The notes beneath the pieces were generated by a model. The model had not been told where the DNA came from, ran no database searches, and was given only the letters and a program-made list of their open reading frames with translations. A DNA stretch of 64,000 nt from assembly GCF_001429395.1 (NCBI RefSeq), contig NZ_LMJT01000017.1:389-64388 (forward strand), written 5' to 3'. The translations under genes were made by a program, and so were the position numbers. Positions 46,385-54,259 of the stretch are shown here, one piece after another (the first letter of the stretch is position 1; every line of letters begins with the position of its first letter). The DNA comes from Allobosea sp. Root381 (GTDB lineage Bacteria > Pseudomonadota > Alphaproteobacteria > Rhizobiales > Beijerinckiaceae).

Positions 46385-46719
46385 GATGATACACTCGGCC
46401 TGTTGTGGAAGCTGGATTTCGAGCGGGGCGGAGCCGCGGAGGCACGCATCCGCTCGCCTGAACGAAGAGCCGGAAACGGCCGCGCAGATCAGAAGGCGAC
46501 GGCGCTATCTGGTGATCGCCCTGATGTCGGGCTCTTCCCTGGACCAATCTGTGGAACCGACATGGCGTCTAGACCTCCGCTCGAATGTCGAACGGCCTAG
46601 CAAGTTCGCCCATGGCCTACCCTGCATGTTCCAAGGGGATGCAGTAAAAAACTCAAATTCCCGATCAAGAAAGGCTATTAACGCTCTCCTTGAAGATTAT
46701 CGGCCTGCGATTTTCCTGT
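46385..46719. promoter_or_regulatory. 335-bp upstream region of the second autotransporter
   Basis: AT-rich between 46640 and 46719, where the promoter of the autotransporter could lie. A loose relative of the CCCCT/AGGGG palindrome (46619-46640, inner spacing 10 instead of 8) is present. No gene seen. Confidence 0.4.
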
Positions 46720-47274
46720 CTATTTTGCGTTTGACAATTTTTTCATTCGTGCAACATAGGGTAACATAGCATCCCGATATTGTTCGCCGCGCTTGCGGAC
46801 GTTGTCTAAGGCTTGTGCATGGGCGCGGAGCATCTCCCGAGCGGCCTGCTTCTGCGCCGTCGTCATCTTTGCGGCCTCGCCGAGCCTGGTCGCGAACTCG
46901 TCAATCATGGTCTCGAGCTCGACAGGCGGGATGGCGGCGATGAAGCCCGCCATGGTCTGGTCGAACGCGTCCTTCCAGGAGGTTCGGGTGAAGCCGGAGG
47001 CGGGGATGAGCCGCGAGGCCTCTTCATCGATCTCGAACCACTCCGCGGCCGCCTCTTCGTCGAAATAGACCGTCTTTCCGCTTTCCACGGAGAGCCGCTC
47101 GAGAATGGTAACGACGGTCCCGGCCTTGCGCATGTCCAGGGCGGCGGCTCCGGTCGGTACGAAGGCAAAAGCCAGCGCGGCTACAAGGGCAATTCCGGCA
47201 AGCAGATTGCCGACCCTCGGCACGGAATGCTCGCTTGCTCGCCGGCCCCCGGGCCAGATCTCGCTGTTCCTCAT
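46720..47274 (-). CDS. Secreted helical protein of unknown function
   Basis: 184 residues from ATG 47274 (SD GGGGTGG); signal peptide GIALVAALAFAFVPTGAAA. The mature part is acidic at first (SGKTVYFDEEAAAEWFEIDEE) and then strongly helical with a basic end (KMTTAQKQAAREMLRAHAQALDNVRKRGEQYRD would be one amphipathic helix). No family recognised. It is divergent from the molybdopterin-fold/kinase operon, and the palindrome at 47339 lies in between, so it may belong to the same regulon, for instance as an accessory sensor or output protein. Confidence 0.7.
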   Translation of the reverse strand: MRNSEIWPGGRRASEHSVPRVGNLLAGIALVAALAFAFVPTGAAALDMRKAGTVVTILERLSVESGKTVYFDEEAAAEWFEIDEEASRLIPASGFTRTSWKDAFDQTMAGFIAAIPPVELETMIDEFATRLGEAAKMTTAQKQAAREMLRAHAQALDNVRKRGEQYRDAMLPYVARMKKLSNAK

Positions 47275-47338
47275 CGCCACCCCAGTCTTTCGCCGCAACC
47301 AGTGCCGAAACGGCAATATTGGGAACGATTGACGGGCG

Positions 47339-47359
47339 CCCCCTCCGTTCACAGGGGGG
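47339..47359. promoter_or_regulatory. CCCCT-N8-AGGGG palindrome, copy 1
   Basis: CCCCCT-CCGTTCAC-GGGGG-type dyad in the divergent region, 60 bp before the molybdopterin-fold gene and 65 bp before the secreted helical gene. It shares 18-19 of 22 positions with the block at 50821-50842. Candidate site of the response regulator encoded at 49730 (inference). Confidence 0.55.
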
Positions 47360-47418
47360 ACGCGACATCGCGCGCTCCTATCCTGGCTCAGCTGCTCCCG
47401 AACCTTGAAAGACCTTCG

Positions 47419-47955
47419 ATGCGCCGGATTCGATGCGCGCGGCCCTCCTGGCCTTCGCGGTCCATGCTTGCCCTGCTGATCGCAACAGCGATGCTTGCCG
47501 TTCCCGCAAGTGCCGCAGAGTTCGCGCGCCCGGCGGGGCCTATACTCCTGAGCCTGACGGGCAAGATCGGGGCAATGAATTCCGACAAGGCGGCGCTCTT
47601 CGATGAAGGCATGCTGTCGTCGCTGCCGCGGCACCAGATCGTGACGAGCTCTCCCTGGACCGAGGGCATCAAGCGTTTCGAAGGCTTCCGGCTGAAGGAC
47701 CTGCTGGACAAGGTCTCTCCCGCAGGCAGCATCCTTCGCGCGGAAGGCATCAACGGCTACCGGATCGATATTCCCATCTCCGACGCGGAAGAATTCGGCG
47801 TGCTGATCGCGTCGCGGATGGACGGAAAGCCGCTGCTGCGGCGCGACAAGGGGCCGCTCTGGATCGTCTACCCACGTGACGCTGTGGCAGCCCTGCAGAT
47901 TGACCGCTATGATTCACGATGGGTGTGGCAGCTCGACAAGATAGAGATCAGATGA
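47419..47955 (+). CDS. Periplasmic molybdopterin-oxidoreductase-fold protein without cysteine
   Basis: 178 residues with a signal peptide (MLALLIATAMLAVPASA). The mature part resembles the molybdopterin-binding domain of YedY/sulfite-oxidase proteins (LLSLTGKIGAMNSDK, RFEGFRLKDLLDKV, GYRIDIPISD, GPLWIVYPRD) but is short and has no Cys at all, so the usual Mo-ligating thiolate is missing. Its stop overlaps the kinase start (ATGA), so it is translationally coupled to it. A ligand-sensing partner of the kinase fits better than an enzyme. ATG 47419 was chosen because the signal peptide follows directly. Confidence 0.8.
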   Translation: MRRIRCARPSWPSRSMLALLIATAMLAVPASAAEFARPAGPILLSLTGKIGAMNSDKAALFDEGMLSSLPRHQIVTSSPWTEGIKRFEGFRLKDLLDKVSPAGSILRAEGINGYRIDIPISDAEEFGVLIASRMDGKPLLRRDKGPLWIVYPRDAVAALQIDRYDSRWVWQLDKIEIR

Positions 47956-49733
47956 GCAGCGGGGCAGGAAAGCGGACGGCAACAGCTATTACCATTGCTG
48001 TCATCGCCGCCTGCGCCGTGCTTCTAAGCCTGGCCCTGCACCGATTGGTGAAAACAGAAGAGGACCTGTCCAGCTCCTTCGGCGAGAATGTGCTGTGGTT
48101 CATCTCCCAGGTTCATTTCGAGAACCATCGTCTTGCCTTGGCCGCCGAAGCCTGGAACCGCGGCCATCGGACGGACGCCGACGTGCGGGAACTCCAGCTC
48201 CGGCTCGACATGGCGTTCAGCCGCCTCGCCGTGCTCTCGGAAGGTGTCTATCGGAACGTGATCGCGCGGAATCTCGGCAGCGAGCCTTTGGCGACGGCGC
48301 TCTCTCACCTCAAGACGTTCGAGGAAGCCTTGGGCCGCGCGATGGTGTCACGGGCACCGCTCCCGCAGTCCCACATCGACAGTCTCCTCAACGATGCCGT
48401 CGTGTTCAGCGCGGCGTCGAACGACGTCATGACGGCGGACCGCGACGACCTCGCCGCGCAGCGCGACACATACAGGCGGAACCTGCTCGAGGCGATCACC
48501 GCCATACTGCTGATCTTCGGTTTCGGGATCTTCATCGTGGTGCGCCTGGTGAAGAGCCTCCGCTCGGTGGCTCTGGCCGAGGCTGCGCTCAGGCGCGACC
48601 GCGATTTCTCGAACCTGCTCCTGGAGTCGAGCGGTGACGGGGTCGCCGCCTTCGACATGGACGGCCGGTGCACGCATCTGAATGCCGTGATGAGCACGAT
48701 TTTTCCCGTTCCCGGCGGGGCCGATGTCGTGGGACACCTGATCAAGGATGCCTACCGGCTGCCGGACGGCCACATCATCCTGAACATGATACGGGACACG
48801 GTGGCGGGGCAAAGCCTTCACATGCCTGCTCACCCGGTCCCGAACGGCAACCGCTATGTCGAGAAGTTCACCCATCCGGTCCGGTCGGGAAACGCGATCG
48901 TCGGCGGCGTCCTGTTGATCCGGGATGTCACGGATGCACATCTCGCCCGGATGCAGTTGCTCGAGCATCGCGACCAGCTCGAGGCGACCGTCAAGCAGCG
49001 CACCGGCGATCTGGAGGACGCGCTCGAACGCGAGACGCGCCTGCGCGAGCTCTACAAGGGCTTCGTCTCGATGGTGTCGCACCAGTTCCGGACGCCGCTC
49101 TCGATCGTCGATTCCAGCGCCCAGCGCATGATCCGCCGCGGGAAGGAGATGAGCGAGGAGGAAATCCGCGAGCGGGCGGGCAAGATCAGAACGGCGATCC
49201 TGCGCTTGACAAGGCTGGTTTCGAGCACCCTCAACGCGGCGAAGCTGGATGCAGGGGAGATCGACTTCGCACCGCGCCGCTGCGATCTCGGGAAGCTCAT
49301 CGTGGAAGCCTGCGAACGCCAGAAGGAGGCGACCCCCAACCGGCGCTTCACGATGGCGCTGGAGCAGCTGCCCGACTGGGTATCCTGCGATCCGCTCCTG
49401 ATCGATCAGGTCGTGGCCAATCTCCTGTCCAATGCCGTCAAGTATTCGGCTCCGCCCGATCCGATCGAGATCACGGCCGAGCTGGACGATTGCTGGATCC
49501 ACATCAGCATCAGCGACCGCGGCGTCGGCATCCCCGACGATGAGCGCGACAAGCTCTTCGAACGGTTCTTTCGGGCGAGGACCTCGGCCGGCGTGGAAGG
49601 CACCGGCATCGGCCTGCATGTGGCGCGCACCATCGCCCGGCTGCACCAAGGCGATGTCGTCTCTCTTCCGCGGGTGGCGGGCGGCTCGACCTTCGTTCTC
49701 AGGATCCCGAGAGAGGAGGCACTGGCAGCATGA
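47952..49733 (+). CDS. PAS-containing sensor histidine kinase
   Basis: 593 residues: TM1 about 10-32, helical periplasmic domain about 33-178, TM2 about 180-203, PAS domain about 225-345, HisKA with MVSHQFRTPL (His377) and HATPase with NLLSNAVKYSAP, DRGVGIP and GTGIGLHVA. ATG 47952 overlaps the previous stop by 4 nt; an upstream GTG (47919) would overlap more and has no signal. It probably senses through the periplasmic molybdopterin-fold partner and phosphorylates the regulator encoded next, whose start overlaps its stop. Confidence 0.93.
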   Translation: MSSGAGKRTATAITIAVIAACAVLLSLALHRLVKTEEDLSSSFGENVLWFISQVHFENHRLALAAEAWNRGHRTDADVRELQLRLDMAFSRLAVLSEGVYRNVIARNLGSEPLATALSHLKTFEEALGRAMVSRAPLPQSHIDSLLNDAVVFSAASNDVMTADRDDLAAQRDTYRRNLLEAITAILLIFGFGIFIVVRLVKSLRSVALAEAALRRDRDFSNLLLESSGDGVAAFDMDGRCTHLNAVMSTIFPVPGGADVVGHLIKDAYRLPDGHIILNMIRDTVAGQSLHMPAHPVPNGNRYVEKFTHPVRSGNAIVGGVLLIRDVTDAHLARMQLLEHRDQLEATVKQRTGDLEDALERETRLRELYKGFVSMVSHQFRTPLSIVDSSAQRMIRRGKEMSEEEIRERAGKIRTAILRLTRLVSSTLNAAKLDAGEIDFAPRRCDLGKLIVEACERQKEATPNRRFTMALEQLPDWVSCDPLLIDQVVANLLSNAVKYSAPPDPIEITAELDDCWIHISISDRGVGIPDDERDKLFERFFRARTSAGVEGTGIGLHVARTIARLHQGDVVSLPRVAGGSTFVLRIPREEALAA

Positions 49734-50809
49734 GTGTTCATCGTTCGAGCATGACGGATGCGGCCTCCAGCCGGCAGAGAACCATTCTCTGCGTCGAGGA
49801 CGAACCGGATCTCCGCTCCGATATCGTCGAGGAGCTGGTTTCGGCGGGCTACCGCGTCATCGAGGCCGGCAATGGCCGGGAAGCGCTCATCAAGCTCGAA
49901 GACATCCGCCCGGATGCGATCCTGTGCGACATCACCATGCCTGAGCTCGGCGGCTACGAGCTGATGGCGAAGCTTCGGGCCGAACGTCCCGAACTCGCCG
50001 AAGTGCCCTTCATTTTTCTCACCGCGCTCGCCGACAAGGCGGAGGTGCTGAACGGCAAGAATGCCGGCGCCGACGACTATCTGGTCAAGCCAGTCGACTA
50101 TGATGACCTGCTGGCGACGCTCAAGGCGCGGCTTCGACTCGTCGACCGGATTCGTGACGCGTTCCTTGCCGATCTCCAGCGCCAGCAGCAGAGAATGATC
50201 GAGGAGGCGGTGCGCGACGGCGAGGTGGCGCTGGCCGCCTTGGCGGCGGCTCTGGACCGGCTGTCGATCGGCATCTTCCTGCTCGAGGAGACGGGCGAAG
50301 TCCGCATGGCCAACGAGGCGGGCCGGCAGCTGGCCGGAAAGGGCGACGGCTTGTCGCTGACGCCCACGGGGCTGCTCGCCCGTTCCAGCGCGTCCTCGCA
50401 ATCGTTGAGGGCTGCACTCGCCACGGTGTTGCGGGATGCCGGAACCAGCCAGACCCTCGCGGTCGCGCGTGACGAAGGGCATCCCCTCATCCTCCAGATC
50501 TCGTCGCTCAGCGTGCCGGGCAGCAACGCCCGCCATGCCATCGCGCTGGCGGTCGATCCCGACAGGCAGGCCGACATCTCAACGGAGCTTCTGGCTTCCC
50601 TGTTCGGCTGCACCTCGGCCGAAGCCCGGCTGGCTGCGGCTCTGGTCGCGGGCAAGAGGCTCGAGGAGATCGGAGAGGAGTTCGGTGTCAAGCAGACGAC
50701 GATCACCTTCCATCTGCAGAACCTCTTCCAGAAGACCCATACCAACCGGCAAGCCGATCTCGTCGCCCTCCTGATACGGGCCACGCTGCCATTATCGTTG
50801 AGCCATTGA
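49730..50809 (+). CDS. Response regulator with receiver, PAS-like and LuxR HTH domains
   Basis: 359 residues: receiver (about 17-135) with acidic pair in CVEDEPD and phospho-acceptor Asp67 (ILCDITMP), a coiled helix (140-165), a PAS-like domain (about 170-280, IGIFLLEETGEVRMANEAG) and a LuxR-type HTH (about 290-350, CTSAEARLAAALVAGKRLEEIGEEF, QTTITFHLQNLFQKT). ATGA overlap with the kinase. The inserted PAS domain suggests a second input. The palindrome occurring before the operon and right after it is a plausible target. Confidence 0.93.
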   Translation: MSVHRSSMTDAASSRQRTILCVEDEPDLRSDIVEELVSAGYRVIEAGNGREALIKLEDIRPDAILCDITMPELGGYELMAKLRAERPELAEVPFIFLTALADKAEVLNGKNAGADDYLVKPVDYDDLLATLKARLRLVDRIRDAFLADLQRQQQRMIEEAVRDGEVALAALAAALDRLSIGIFLLEETGEVRMANEAGRQLAGKGDGLSLTPTGLLARSSASSQSLRAALATVLRDAGTSQTLAVARDEGHPLILQISSLSVPGSNARHAIALAVDPDRQADISTELLASLFGCTSAEARLAAALVAGKRLEEIGEEFGVKQTTITFHLQNLFQKTHTNRQADLVALLIRATLPLSLSH

Positions 50810-50820
50810 AGCGGGCGAGT

Positions 50821-50842
50821 TCCCCTGCGTTCGCAGGGGGAA
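50821..50842. promoter_or_regulatory. CCCCT-N8-AGGGG palindrome, copy 2
   Basis: CCCCTGCGTTCGCAGGGG with perfect 8-bp arms and a TT centre, 12 bp after the regulator stop and 50 bp before the lipoprotein ATG. It could serve as an operator for the lipoprotein gene. It could also fold as a terminator hairpin, but the match to 47339-47359 favours a protein site. Confidence 0.55.
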
Positions 50843-50892
50843 GCCTCCGATTGTCCATGCTAGCGCCACCCGACGAATGAGGTGGTGCAACG

Positions 50893-51336
50893 ATGCGATC
50901 AAGACATTCCGTTTTCGCGCGGCAGGCATCGGCATCGGCGCGAATGGCCATACGTGCCTTGCAATCAGCGCGCGCGGTCGGGACATTCCTGAGCCTGGCT
51001 GTGCTCACAAATTGCCAGAGTTCACCGCAATCGAGTTTCGACAGCCCGGTCTTTTCAGACGAGACGCGCGCGCTGGAAAAACAGCTCGATGCGGAGGCTG
51101 CCGCGTTGGGAACGGCGCAAGCGCTCATGAGCATGCCTGCCGCATGGGACCCGACCGGAGCCGCAAGCCTGGTGACGATCCCTGCCGGCCTGGCTGCCCG
51201 AGAAGCGTTCCGGCGGCAGGCGGACGCAAGAATGGAGGCTCAGTTGGCAAAGGACCAGGCGGAGTTCTATCGCAGATACGGCCTGAACCCCGACGGGAGC
51301 CCCAGCGGGCGCAAGGGGCCCTTGTCCGTAGACTAA
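50893..51336 (+). CDS. Putative small lipoprotein
   Basis: 147 residues; SD GAGGTGG six nt before ATG 50893. A signal sequence ends in a lipobox-like LAVLTNC, giving lipidated Cys near 41. The mature part is helical and Ala/Gln-rich (ETRALEKQLDAEAAALGTAQALM), then basic. No family recognised. Downstream of the two-component operon with the shared palindrome between, so probably a regulon member. Confidence 0.65.
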   Translation: MRSRHSVFARQASASARMAIRALQSARAVGTFLSLAVLTNCQSSPQSSFDSPVFSDETRALEKQLDAEAAALGTAQALMSMPAAWDPTGAASLVTIPAGLAAREAFRRQADARMEAQLAKDQAEFYRRYGLNPDGSPSGRKGPLSVD

Positions 51337-51406
51337 GGCATCGGCCCGAAAGTACCCTGCGGCTTCCGATAAAATCGGTGCAATATCAAAGATCTATGCT
51401 CAGGAA

Positions 51407-52120
51407 TCATTGAGCCTGGATTGGGTGCGTCTGCACCAACGCATTCGTGTCGCGCTGGCGCCACGCCACGCTCATGCGGAGAGCCGCCTGCGCGGCTCCA
51501 AATCCGTTATCGACGTTGACGCAGACCAGTCCAGGGGCGCAGCTGGCAAGCGCGGAGTGTAGCGCGACTTGCCCACCCTGTGCGACGCCGCGGCCGACAG
51601 ATGTCGGCACCGCGATGATCGGCGCCGGAACCAGGCCTGCGAGGACGCTGAACAGGGCGCCTTCCATGCCCGCGACAGCGATGATGAGCCGCGCCGCACG
51701 GATTTCCTCGACGCGCTCAAGCAGGCGCCAGAGCCCGGCCACGCCGACATCCGCCACAATCTCGCAACCGACGCCGCAGAAGGCCAGTGTCCGGGCTGCC
51801 TCGCCGACGACCGGCATGTCCGAGAGGCCGGCGGCGACGATCATGATGCCGGAAGGTCTCGTGGCCGGCACCGCGCCGAAGAAGGCAGTCCGCGAGCGCT
51901 CATCGTAATCGAGCTCTGCCTGTAGCTCGGCCGGAAGCTCCGCGACGCACTCGGCCGCGAACAGCGTGATCAGCAGGGGCTTGCCCACCTGCCTGGCCTG
52001 CAGGAGTATATCGACGATCTGCTCGCGCGACTTGCCCTCGGCATAGACGGCCTCGGGCAACCCTGTTCGCGCCGTCCGATCCCAGTCGATCACAGCTCGT
52101 TCCGGCACAATTGCGCTCAT
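51407..52120 (-). CDS. larB: NPN cofactor biosynthesis carboxylase/hydrolase LarB
   Basis: 237 residues with a PurE-like C-terminal domain (GMEGALFSVLAGLVPAPIIA, PTSVGRGVAQGGQVALHS). LarB carboxylates the pyridinium ring of nicotinic acid adenine dinucleotide at C5 and cleaves the phosphoanhydride, giving the dicarboxylate mononucleotide for LarE. Its start overlaps the larE stop (4 nt), and it ends the operon. Confidence 0.93.
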   Translation of the reverse strand: MSAIVPERAVIDWDRTARTGLPEAVYAEGKSREQIVDILLQARQVGKPLLITLFAAECVAELPAELQAELDYDERSRTAFFGAVPATRPSGIMIVAAGLSDMPVVGEAARTLAFCGVGCEIVADVGVAGLWRLLERVEEIRAARLIIAVAGMEGALFSVLAGLVPAPIIAVPTSVGRGVAQGGQVALHSALASCAPGLVCVNVDNGFGAAQAALRMSVAWRQRDTNALVQTHPIQAQ

Positions 52121-52920
52121 GGACCGGCGTTCCTCACGAAGGCGCTGCCGGTACGATAGGGCGAGATGCCTATGAACGTCCTGTCTTCGGCGGCGCTCGC
52201 GCGCATCATTACGGCCTCCAGCGCCGCCTGCTCGCCGGCAGCCAGAACGCGGCCGACCTCGAGATGAACCCCGTCGCGGCGCAGCCGGACGCGCACCGTC
52301 TCGTCCTGCCCGATGCAGGCGCGCGCCTCGCGCTCCGTCCGGTCTATGAAGGCGAGATCGCGCTGCACGATCGCTATGCCCGTCTCGATGCGGCTGGCGA
52401 GGCAGGGCTGGGCCGGCAGTTCCGCGAACTGCGTCAGGCCGAGGCTGCGCGCAATCGCCCGGATCGTCGCCTTGTCGATACGCGCCGCAACGAAGGGATG
52501 CAGCACGTCATGCTCGCCGGCGGCGATCAGGCCGGGGCGATGTTCCGCCATGTCGTCCAGATTCGTGCCCGAGGCAATGGTCCGCTCGGTCGTCGCGCGG
52601 ATGGTGCCATAGAGGTTCGACTTGCAGAAATAGCAGCGATTATAGGGGTTGGCACGATACCGCGGATCGTTCTGCTCTCCGGCGTCGAGGATCGTCAGAT
52701 CCCACCCCTCAGTCGCGGCATGGCTATCGATCACCGCCCGCGCCGAGGACGGCACGGCCGGCGAGACGGCGTGAATCATGATCGGCCGCACCTCGGAATG
52801 CCGGTGCGCGACCGAGGCCAGCGTCATGCTGTCGACGCCGCCGCTGACCGCGATCGCGAGCGGAGGCGCCTCGCGCAGATTGGCGAGCAGCCGTGACAGC
52901 GCCCGATCGGCCTCCTCCAT
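52117..52920 (-). CDS. larE: NPN cofactor biosynthesis sulfur transferase LarE
   Basis: 267 residues, PP-loop ATP pyrophosphatase fold: AVSGGVDSMTLA (SGGVDS at 26-31), the NRCYFCKSNLY block (Cys96, Cys99) and PCLASRIETG with Cys173, which matches the sacrificial Cys176 of Lactobacillus plantarum LarE. LarE turns both carboxylates of the pyridinium intermediate into thiocarboxylates. The single Cys in the last motif suggests the sacrificial-sulfur type rather than an iron-sulfur type. Overlaps larC by 1 nt and larB by 4 nt. Confidence 0.94.
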   Translation of the reverse strand: MEEADRALSRLLANLREAPPLAIAVSGGVDSMTLASVAHRHSEVRPIMIHAVSPAVPSSARAVIDSHAATEGWDLTILDAGEQNDPRYRANPYNRCYFCKSNLYGTIRATTERTIASGTNLDDMAEHRPGLIAAGEHDVLHPFVAARIDKATIRAIARSLGLTQFAELPAQPCLASRIETGIAIVQRDLAFIDRTEREARACIGQDETVRVRLRRDGVHLEVGRVLAAGEQAALEAVMMRASAAEDRTFIGISPYRTGSAFVRNAGP

Positions 52921-54248
52921 CAGCCCCGCTCCCGCTGCGCCGTAAGGCGGCGCTCGGCCAATGTCGCGGCCGCGCTGAGCGCATCGCTCTCGACCTTGAC
53001 GGTCGTCGCGCCGTCGGGCCGCTGCGCCTGCTTGAATCGCAATCCCTGCGCGGTCAGTCCATTCTCGCGCGGCAGGATCGTGCGGCGGATCTCGTGCCAG
53101 CGCAGGCCAAGCGTGGAACTCTGCAGAAAGGCCTCGCGGCCGACCGCCTCGCGTCTCTCCGGCTCGACGAGCAGCGAGAAGGTGATGAGCGGGCGTCCCT
53201 TCTTGCCGATGGCCGGTACCAGCCGCAGGTCGCGCACACCGGCAAGGGCACGCAGCCTGTCCGCAGCTTCCGCGATCTCCTCGCCCGTCATGTCGTCGAT
53301 GTCGAAGCTGAGTTCTAGCAGGGGCTCGACCTCCTGCTCGGCGGCCGCCGGCTCGAACAGGCTGGCGCGCAGCACGTTGGGCATGCCAGGCAGGGTCCGC
53401 GTGCCGGCGCCGTAGCCGACCCCGAGCAGGCGCATCTGCGCGGGCCGGGCGCTGCCGCTGCCGGCGAGGAAACGGAGGATGGCCGCGCCGGTCGGCGTGA
53501 CGCGCTCGCCGCTCACGCCGTCATCGCGCCAGGCGAAGCCGGTGAGGATATCCGCCGTCGCGGGTGCCGGCACCGGCAACAGCCCATGCGCGGTCCTGAC
53601 GAGCCCGCCGCCCAGCGGCAATGGATCGACGGTCCAGCTCGCACCGTCGAGCGCGGCCGCGATGCTGCCGGCGGCGACGACGTCCATCAGCGAATCCCAA
53701 TCGCCGATCTCGTGGAAATGCACCTCCTCGACAGGCATGCGGTGCATGCGCGCCTCGGCCTCGGCGAGGATGGTCAGGATCGCAATGGCAGCGTCCGCGG
53801 TCCCCGGGCTCAGCCGTGCCGCGCGGATCGTCTGGCGCATGCCAGCGAAGGTGCCGGAGCCATGGCCATGAGAGTGGTCGTGGCGATGGATGTGGTGACC
53901 GCCGTGAGCATGGTCCGCGGCGCGTGGCTCGGCCCCATGGTGATGCCCGTCATCGTGCCCATGACCGTGCCCGTGTCCATGGCGGTGATGCCGGCCCTGC
54001 CCCTCGTCGTGACCGGCGGTATCGCCGGAGGTCGGCTCCGCCGCTGCAAGCGAGAAGTGGCGGGCAGCGATGCCGCCCGAGAGTATGTCGGCGAGCCGTA
54101 CCACCCCGGCGCCTCCGGGCAGAACAGCCGCGACATCGGACAGGACGCGGCTCTCCAGATCGGGCCGTGCCGCCAGCATCGCAGCGACGAACATGTCGCC
54201 GGCGATGCCTCCCACCGGGTCGAGATGGACATGGAGAGGCGTGTTCAT
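52920..54248 (-). CDS. larC: NPN cofactor nickel insertase LarC (His-rich)
   Basis: About 442 residues. N-terminal LarC1 part (HLDPVGGIAGDMFVAAMLAA), a His-rich segment (about 78-130) with many HGHGH and HDH clusters, EVHFHEIGDWDSLMDVVAA, and a C-terminal LarC2 part with FDIDDMTGEEIAEAADRL and GKKGRPLITFSLLVEP. LarC inserts Ni into the dithiocarboxylated pincer using CTP. Here it is one continuous frame, unlike the split larC1/C2 of L. plantarum. GTG 54254 is an alternative start. The His stretch probably buffers Ni. Confidence 0.93.
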   Translation of the reverse strand: MNTPLHVHLDPVGGIAGDMFVAAMLAARPDLESRVLSDVAAVLPGGAGVVRLADILSGGIAARHFSLAAAEPTSGDTAGHDEGQGRHHRHGHGHGHGHDDGHHHGAEPRAADHAHGGHHIHRHDHSHGHGSGTFAGMRQTIRAARLSPGTADAAIAILTILAEAEARMHRMPVEEVHFHEIGDWDSLMDVVAAGSIAAALDGASWTVDPLPLGGGLVRTAHGLLPVPAPATADILTGFAWRDDGVSGERVTPTGAAILRFLAGSGSARPAQMRLLGVGYGAGTRTLPGMPNVLRASLFEPAAAEQEVEPLLELSFDIDDMTGEEIAEAADRLRALAGVRDLRLVPAIGKKGRPLITFSLLVEPERREAVGREAFLQSSTLGLRWHEIRRTILPRENGLTAQGLRFKQAQRPDGATTVKVESDALSAAATLAERRLTAQRERG

Positions 54249-54259
54249 GGCCACCCGCT

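Noticed and set aside
46732-46760. TTGACA-like promoter on the plus strand
   Set aside because: Lies within the coding end of the secreted helical protein (its Lys-rich C-terminus gives the T-run) and faces no gene start nearby.
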